Both the position numbers and the translations under genes were made by a program. The notes under the pieces were generated by a model. The model ran no database searches. It was not told where the DNA came from and worked only from the letters and a program-made list of their open reading frames with translations. 64,000 nucleotides of DNA from Alphaproteobacteria bacterium (GTDB lineage Bacteria; Pseudomonadota; Alphaproteobacteria; Reyranellales; Reyranellaceae), in NCBI GenBank assembly GCA_016870115.1, contig VGCH01000003.1, forward strand, positions 104,364-168,363, written 5' to 3'. Below, one piece after another: positions 59,150 through 64,000 of the stretch (position 1 is the first letter of the stretch; the number at the start of each line of letters is the position of its first letter).

Positions 59150-60296
59150 AGTCCCTCTCGATCTCGCCGTAGGCCCAGTCGAGCCAAGGCAGCAGCGCTT
59201 GCAGGTCCGACGTCTCGACCGTGGCACCGCACCAGATGCGCAGGCCCGGCGGCGCGTCACGGTAGCCGCCGATGTCGTAGGCGGCCTTTTCCGCCTCCAG
59301 CAGGTCGGCCAGTTTCTTGGCCGCCGCCGCCTGCTTGTCCGCCGGCAGCGCCGCAAACCACGGCGCCGCGACGGTGAGGCAGACCGACGTGCTTGAGCGG
59401 GTCCGGCTGTCGGCCGCCAGGAACGCGCACCACGGCCGACTGGCGACGAAGCCCTCCAGCACGGCAAGGTTGGCCCGCGAGCGCGCCATCAGGCCCTTGA
59501 GCCCGCCCACGCTCTCGCCCCAGACGAGACCATCGATGGCATCCTCGACGCAGAGCATGGACGGCGTGTTGATGGTATCGCCCTTGAAGATCGCCTCGGA
59601 AAACTTGCCGCCCGAGGTCAGGCGGAAGATCTTCGGCAGCGGCCATGGCGGGCTGTAGCTCTCCAGCCGTGCGATGGCGCGCGGCGACAGCACCAGCATG
59701 CCGTGCGCACCCTCGCCACCCATCACCTTCTGCCAGGACCAGGTGACCACATCGAGCTTGGCCCATGGCAGGTCCATGGCGAACACCGCCGAGGTGGCGT
59801 CGCAGATCGCGAGCCCCTCGCGATCGGCCGCGATCCATGCGTCGTCCGGCACCCTCACGCCCGAGGTGGTGCCGTTCCACGGGAAGACGACATCGCGCTT
59901 CCAGTCGACCGCGCCCAGATCGGGCAGCTTGCCGTAGGGCGCCTTCAGCACGCGCACGTCTTTCAGCTTCAGCTGCTTCTGGACGTCGGTGACCCAACCC
60001 TCACCGAAGCTCTCCCAAGTGAGCATGTCGACGCCGCGCGGGCCCAAGAGCGACCACAGCGCCATCTCGACCGCGCCGGTATCGGAGGCCGGCACGATGG
60101 CGATGCGATAGTCGGCCGGAATGCCGAGCAGCGCGCGCGTACGATCGACCGCTTCGACGATCTTCTTCTTGCCGAGTTTTGAGCGGTGCGAGCGTCCGAC
60201 GGCGGCGCCGGCGAGAGCTTGCGGAGTCCAGCCCGGGCGCTTGGCGCAGGGGCCGGAAGAAAAGTCCGGACGCGCCGGACGGACAGCTGGCTTCAT
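59136..60296 (-). CDS. serC: Phosphoserine aminotransferase
   Basis: A 386-residue PLP enzyme converting phosphohydroxypyruvate and glutamate to phosphoserine. The alphaproteobacterial-type start is [20 protein letters not shown], and the PLP lysine is Lys190 in [11 protein letters not shown]. Start 60296 was chosen over a Met 28 codons upstream that lacks homology. First gene of serC-serA and possibly the selenoprotein candidate. Confidence 0.96.
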   Translation of the reverse strand: MKPAVRPARPDFSSGPCAKRPGWTPQALAGAAVGRSHRSKLGKKKIVEAVDRTRALLGIPADYRIAIVPASDTGAVEMALWSLLGPRGVDMLTWESFGEGWVTDVQKQLKLKDVRVLKAPYGKLPDLGAVDWKRDVVFPWNGTTSGVRVPDDAWIAADREGLAICDATSAVFAMDLPWAKLDVVTWSWQKVMGGEGAHGMLVLSPRAIARLESYSPPWPLPKIFRLTSGGKFSEAIFKGDTINTPSMLCVEDAIDGLVWGESVGGLKGLMARSRANLAVLEGFVASRPWCAFLAADSRTRSSTSVCLTVAAPWFAALPADKQAAAAKKLADLLEAEKAAYDIGGYRDAPPGLRIWCGATVETSDLQALLPWLDWAYGEIERDYGKA

Positions 60297-60405
60297 CGAC
60301 CTCTCCCTTCCAGAAGAGCTGCACTCCGGTGGGGGAGCGTGGCCCGCCGCCCCTATACGGAGGGCGCCGGCGGGCGTCAATGCGGCCGCGATGTCGCGGT
60401 CGAGC

Positions 60406-61461
60406 CTACTTCAGCGCGGAGGAACCGGGATGGCGCCACTGGTACTCGGACTCTAGATAGCCCTTCATGTATTCCTTGCTGGGCCAGCACCCTTCGAGGT
60501 CGGTCTTGGCCATGGCTTGCAGGGACTCGCAGGCCTTCTGCAGCCGCACATTCCACGCCTGCCACTTGCCGACGGCGCGCTGATACTCCGAGCTGGTCAC
60601 GTTGTCTTCGGCGGCCGACACACCCGCCGCTCGAAGCTGCCCCAGCGTCAGCTGCGCGTCGCGGATGAACGCGCCGCCGTACCATTCGACCTTGGAGGCA
60701 AGATTCAGCCCGTCGAGCGCGTAGCCAATAGCGACGCTGAGGTCGGGCACCGACCGCCCGACGACTGCACTGAAAAGGCTTTTCACGACGTACAGGAACT
60801 CGCGCGCGTTCACGCGGCTGATGTCGATCCCGACCTCGAACACGGCGGAGTGACGCTGTGCATTGCGGAAGAATGGCAACTCCCCATCCGCACCCATAAC
60901 AATCCGCCGCTCTTCAGCGCGTTCCTTTGCTCCCTTCAAGCCGTCGAGGGCCTGCCACCGCCCATTGGCCGACTGCCCCCACCGCGCGTCGAGGCCAGCC
61001 GGGCTCGCCGCCAACAGATGGCGCTGCGCCCGACGGATATGGGCAAGCATGCGCTGAGCATCCTCCGGTTTGGCGGATCGGCTGCTCGCCTCCAGCGTTT
61101 CAGCGCCGTACTGTGCGAGCAGGACGACAATGATGTGTCCGCGCAGGATGCGTCCTTCGAGGTCGTTCTGATGAACCGGGCCGATATAACAATCGAGGAA
61201 CTCATGGATCGCGCCCGGCCCCATTGGAACCGTGTCCGAAGTCTGTTCAGGCATGAGTCCGGTCTTGAACTTCGTCATGACGTGCGCGAACGAAACACCC
61301 GCGGCGTCGCCCACCCCAGGGTCCCCCCACTTGTCAGCGAGACACTTGTGGAAATAGCCCTGCGATTTGGAGGGAGGATTTGTCAGCACCGTTGGCAGCG
61401 TCGCCCCGCAGCCGCCAAGCATTAGTGCGATCGTCGCAAGCGTAGCAATTCGCGCGAGCAT
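60406..61461 (-). CDS. Putative lipoprotein of unknown function
   Basis: A 351-residue protein with a short signal peptide and a canonical lipobox (ALMLGGC, lipidation at Cys18), so it should be anchored to a membrane on the periplasmic side. The mature part is mostly helical with four Cys residues ([32 protein letters not shown]). I recognise no domain. Its base composition looks lower in G+C than the neighbours, with more A/T-ending codons, consistent with later acquisition. It lies between serC and the cupin gene, all on the minus strand. Confidence 0.75.
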   Translation of the reverse strand: MLARIATLATIALMLGGCGATLPTVLTNPPSKSQGYFHKCLADKWGDPGVGDAAGVSFAHVMTKFKTGLMPEQTSDTVPMGPGAIHEFLDCYIGPVHQNDLEGRILRGHIIVVLLAQYGAETLEASSRSAKPEDAQRMLAHIRRAQRHLLAASPAGLDARWGQSANGRWQALDGLKGAKERAEERRIVMGADGELPFFRNAQRHSAVFEVGIDISRVNAREFLYVVKSLFSAVVGRSVPDLSVAIGYALDGLNLASKVEWYGGAFIRDAQLTLGQLRAAGVSAAEDNVTSSEYQRAVGKWQAWNVRLQKACESLQAMAKTDLEGCWPSKEYMKGYLESEYQWRHPGSSALK

Positions 61462-61536
61462 GGTTCCCCCTCCGTACTCAACGCACCGAGCCTAGGGTGG
61501 GCCTCACTCGCGTGTCAATTGCTAAACCCGAGTCGT

Positions 61537-61557
61537 ACTCGCACACGCGCTGCGAGT
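61537..61557. repeat. Inverted repeat downstream of the cupin gene
   Basis: Arms ACTCGCA and TGCGAGT (7 bp) enclose CACGCGC, 20 bases beyond the cupin stop and 76 bases before the lipoprotein gene start. There is no T-run, so it is at best a weak transcription terminator or an operator for the lipoprotein gene. Confidence 0.35.
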
Positions 61558-61576
61558 GTGCCGCGCGCGACGAAGA

Positions 61577-61846
61577 CTATCGCTTGCGGCCGACCAGTGT
61601 CAGCGCGCCTTGGGGGCCGAAATCTTCGATGTGCGGGCAGCCGCGGGCCATCGTGAACACATCGCCCGGCCGGTAGGTCCGGGACTGGCCGTCCCACGCA
61701 AGCGTCAGTTCGCCTTCGAGCACCATGGCGCGGACGTCGAAGGGATGGCTGTGCTCGTCATTGTGGCGGTTGGGCGCGCTGCGGTTCTCCAGGACGTCAC
61801 CGTAGCCCGCGTCGCGCAGCTCACGTTCGAAAGCGGCTCGATCCAT
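61577..61846 (-). CDS. Small cupin-domain protein
   Basis: An 89-residue single cupin. Metal-binding signature NRHNDEHSHPFDVRAMVLEGE has the His-x-His-type spacing of cupin motif 1, and the GDVFTMARGCPH stretch is motif 2. Such short cupins bind a metal ion and act as sensors or small enzymes. It lies ten bases after the methyltransferase gene, so both are likely on one transcript. Confidence 0.87.
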   Translation of the reverse strand: MDRAAFERELRDAGYGDVLENRSAPNRHNDEHSHPFDVRAMVLEGELTLAWDGQSRTYRPGDVFTMARGCPHIEDFGPQGALTLVGRKR

Positions 61847-61856
61847 CTACGTCTCC

Positions 61857-62570
61857 TCAGGCTTGCTTGGTCGCGACCAGCACATACTGGCCGCCGAGCG
61901 GCAACCACTCCAGCAGCCGGTCGATCGGCGCCAGAAACGGCAGCCCGGGCGGCATGAACATCAGATAGGCCGAGCGCGTGTCGAAGCGTCCGGCCGCAGC
62001 CACCCGGTCGCGCGCCTCGCGCAGGTCGAGGAGGATCGCGTCGGCGTCGATCTCGGTGCGCGCCACGACATAGCGCACCAACGGGTTCCAGGGATTGTGT
62101 TCGAACACATAGAGCCGGCCACCCGGCTTCAGCACCCGCGCAAGCTCGGCGAAAACGGCTGGCCGTCCGGCGAGCGGCACGTGATGGATCACCGCGCTCA
62201 CCACCGCCATGTCGAACGAGGCGTCCGGCACCGGCACGCGGGCGCCGTCCTGGACCAGCAGCTCGGGCATGGGCCCGGCGCCCGGCGGCCAGCGCTTCGG
62301 CAGTTCCGACAGCATGCCGGTGGAGATATCGCAGCCGGCGAATGCCGCGCGGGCGCCGGCCAGCCGCAGCAAGCGCGGGATGGAACCGACGCCGCAGCCA
62401 TAGTCGAGCAGCCGCGCCGCCGGATCGGCCAGCGCCGGTTCGTGGCGCAGCATCCATCGGGTTTTCACGGCGATGTAGGAATCGGCTCCCGCGCCCAGCA
62501 TGCGCTTGACGGCGGTGTCCATGCCCCCGTCGTAGGCTGCCGCGTGCCGGTCAAAAGCGGGTTGGGTCAT
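61857..62570 (-). CDS. Class I SAM-dependent methyltransferase
   Basis: A 237-residue methyltransferase with LLDYGCGVGSIPRLL as motif I (about 52-66), GCDISTGML as the acidic loop, and FDMAVVSAVIHHVP as post-I region, Methyltransf_11/25 type. The LKPGGRLYVFEHNPWNP segment is typical of enzymes acting on small molecules or lipids. Adjacent to a cupin gene; divergent from hisZ. Substrate unknown. Confidence 0.85.
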   Translation of the reverse strand: MTQPAFDRHAAAYDGGMDTAVKRMLGAGADSYIAVKTRWMLRHEPALADPAARLLDYGCGVGSIPRLLRLAGARAAFAGCDISTGMLSELPKRWPPGAGPMPELLVQDGARVPVPDASFDMAVVSAVIHHVPLAGRPAVFAELARVLKPGGRLYVFEHNPWNPLVRYVVARTEIDADAILLDLREARDRVAAAGRFDTRSAYLMFMPPGLPFLAPIDRLLEWLPLGGQYVLVATKQA

Positions 62571-62655
62571 GCGCGACCTTTAGACCACTGGCGGCCCTTG
62601 GCAAGGGCGCCGGCGCCCTCCCAATCCCCACGCCGATGGGCTATCAAGCGCCGAC

Positions 62656-63819
62656 ATGGCCATCAACGACAACGATCATCGCGGCTTGCTGCCGGCGGGG
62701 CTGGGCGACCTGCTGCCGCCCGACGCGGCGCGCGAGGCGGCAGCCATCGACGCTGCCATCGAGCGCTTCGCGGCGTTCGGCTACGAGCGCGTGAAGCCGC
62801 CGCTGGTGGAGTTCGAGGAGTCGCTGCTGGGAGGACCCGGCGCGGCGCTGGCGGCCCAGACCTTCCGGCTGATGGATCCGGTGTCGCAGCGCATGATGGG
62901 TGTGCGACCCGACATGACGGTGCAGGTCGCGCGCATCGCAGTGACGCGGCTGAAGCACGAACCCCGCCCGCTGCGCCTCTCCTATGGCGGCAACGTGATC
63001 CGGGTCCGAGGATCGGCGCTGAAGCCCGAGCGGCAGTTCGCGCAGGTCGGCGCGGAGCTGATCGGGGTCGACAGCGCGTCGGCCGACGCCGAGGCGCTGC
63101 TGCTGGCGGTCGATGCGCTCCGCGCCACCGGCGTCGCGGCGCTCACGGTCGATCTCAATCTGCCAACCCTGGTCGCGTCGGTCTGTGCAGGCCTCGGCCT
63201 CGCCGCTGATCCAGTGCGCCGGCTGCGCCGCGCCCTCGATCGCAAGGACGAGGCGGCGGTACGCAAGGCCGCGCCGGATGCCGCGGCTGCCGACACCTTC
63301 ATCACGCTCTTGCGCGCGGCTGGCGAGGCGGGCCGCGGCATCGCCGCCTTGCGCGCGCTCGCGCTGCCAGCCACGGCGGCGGCCGAGATCGCGCGCCTCG
63401 GCGAGGTGCTCGATCTCGTAGACCGCGCCGACGCCGACCTGCCGCTCACCATCGACCCGGTGGAGTATCGCGGGCTCGAGTACCAGACCGGCGTCTCATT
63501 CTCGGTCTTCGCCGTCGCCGGCCGCCAGGAGCTGGCGCGCGGTGGCCGCTACTCGGCGGGCTATCCCGAGGACGGCGTCAGCGAACCCGCGACCGGCTTC
63601 ACGCTCTATCTCGACGCAGTGCTGGCCGCCTCGACGCCCACGACTCCGCGCCCCCGCCTGTTCATGCCGGTGGGCACCTCGTGGCGCGACGCCGCCGACT
63701 GGCAAGCCAAGGGCTATGCCACGGTGCGCGCGGTCGAGCCCGCCTCCGACCCGCGCGCGGAGGCCCGGCGCCTGCGCTGCGGACACACACTTATCGACGG
63801 CAACGCCGTGCCGCTCTGA
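62656..63819 (+). CDS. hisZ: ATP phosphoribosyltransferase regulatory subunit
   Basis: A 387-residue HisZ, a histidyl-tRNA-synthetase paralogue that activates short-form HisG for the first step of histidine synthesis. It has class II motif-1 and motif-2 regions (GLGDLLPPDAAREAAAIDAA, RPLRLSYGGNVIRV, RQFAQVGAELIGV) and lacks an anticodon-binding domain. It precedes purA by 27 bases, a common alphaproteobacterial pairing. HisG is not in this window. Confidence 0.95.
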   Translation: MAINDNDHRGLLPAGLGDLLPPDAAREAAAIDAAIERFAAFGYERVKPPLVEFEESLLGGPGAALAAQTFRLMDPVSQRMMGVRPDMTVQVARIAVTRLKHEPRPLRLSYGGNVIRVRGSALKPERQFAQVGAELIGVDSASADAEALLLAVDALRATGVAALTVDLNLPTLVASVCAGLGLAADPVRRLRRALDRKDEAAVRKAAPDAAAADTFITLLRAAGEAGRGIAALRALALPATAAAEIARLGEVLDLVDRADADLPLTIDPVEYRGLEYQTGVSFSVFAVAGRQELARGGRYSAGYPEDGVSEPATGFTLYLDAVLAASTPTTPRPRLFMPVGTSWRDAADWQAKGYATVRAVEPASDPRAEARRLRCGHTLIDGNAVPL

Positions 63820-63846
63820 CGCGGCCGGACTTCGGGGACAAGCGAC

Positions 63847-64000
63847 ATGGCGAACGTGGCAGTGGTCGGCGCCCAATGGGGCGACGAAGGCAAGGGCAAG
63901 ATCGTCGACTGGCTGAGTGAGCGCGCCGAGGTCGTCGTGCGCTTCCAGGGCGGCCACAATGCCGGCCACACGCTGGTGATCGGTAACCAGACCTACAAGC
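63847..64000 (+). CDS. purA: Adenylosuccinate synthase (N-terminal 51 codons, cut by window edge)
   Basis: The start [20 protein letters not shown] is the GTP-binding P-loop region of PurA, which joins IMP and aspartate with GTP in AMP synthesis. The catalytic Asp (in QWGDEGKGK) and the [12 protein letters not shown] loop are present. The rest lies beyond position 64000. Confidence 0.96.
   Translation, partial: MANVAVVGAQWGDEGKGKIVDWLSERAEVVVRFQGGHNAGHTLVIGNQTYK

Overview
The window is a dense, high-GC (roughly two-thirds G+C by eye) chromosomal segment of an alphaproteobacterium. The evidence is gene content and order: xseB-ispA-dxs, purE-purK, rpsU with a TTG start, COQ9 and UbiB-type ubiquinone genes, a three-gene pntAA-pntAB-pntB, recA-alaS, serC-serA, hisZ-purA, a GHNGGP-motif protein and a one-Fe-S-module fused indolepyruvate oxidoreductase. 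A soil or freshwater Rhodospirillales/Reyranella-like lineage fits best, but that is inference. No rRNA, tRNA, insertion sequence, prophage or CRISPR array was seen. No gene-free stretch exceeds about 300 bases; the longest gaps are about 190-230 bases.

Layout. 1-10 kb: 3'-truncated molybdenum hydroxylase large subunit, Zn-alcohol dehydrogenase, two rRNA methyltransferase-like genes, an SDR, then the isoprenoid operon xseB-ispA-dxs with a histone-deacetylase-like gene upstream. 10-24 kb: an acyl-CoA island (IclR regulator, PaaI-like thioesterase, FAH-family hydratase, acyl-CoA dehydrogenase-thiolase-FadJ operon behind a LiuR-like operator, PrpE-type synthetase, a second 3-hydroxyacyl-CoA dehydrogenase, and an acyl-CoA ligase with a histone-like basic tail). 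24-34 kb: SrfA-like membrane protein, two small DUF465 proteins, ubiX, purE-purK, COQ9, ribosomal protein S21, HAD hydrolase and the pnt operon. 34-46 kb: 2-hydroxyacid dehydrogenase, SanA-like protein, TPP enzyme, two sugar-epimerase-type proteins, UbiB-like kinase, M3 peptidase and the fused indolepyruvate:ferredoxin oxidoreductase. 46-52 kb: lipoprotein, alaS, YkgJ-type protein, recA with a terminator and SOS-like box, and a scar in which two genes have both lost their 5' halves. 52-57 kb: CoA-transferase, GHNGGP protein, tricarballylate dehydrogenase and a TTT solute receptor. 57-64 kb: serC-serA, an AhpD/CMD-family gene with an in-frame UGA, a lipoprotein, cupin, methyltransferase, hisZ and the start of purA.

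Most notable item: at 56918-57472 (minus) a carboxymuconolactone decarboxylase/AhpD-like gene is interrupted by a single in-frame TGA exactly where the second cysteine of the redox CxxC is expected. A perfect 6-bp stem with a 5-nt loop follows at bacterial SECIS spacing. The best reading is one selenoprotein with a CPFU motif, not two genes or a pseudogene. Next in interest are the double-truncation scar beside recA, the basic tail on the acyl-CoA ligase, the orphan SrfA-like protein, the LiuR-like operator and the GHNGGP protein.

All family calls are from reading the protein sequences; no database search was run.
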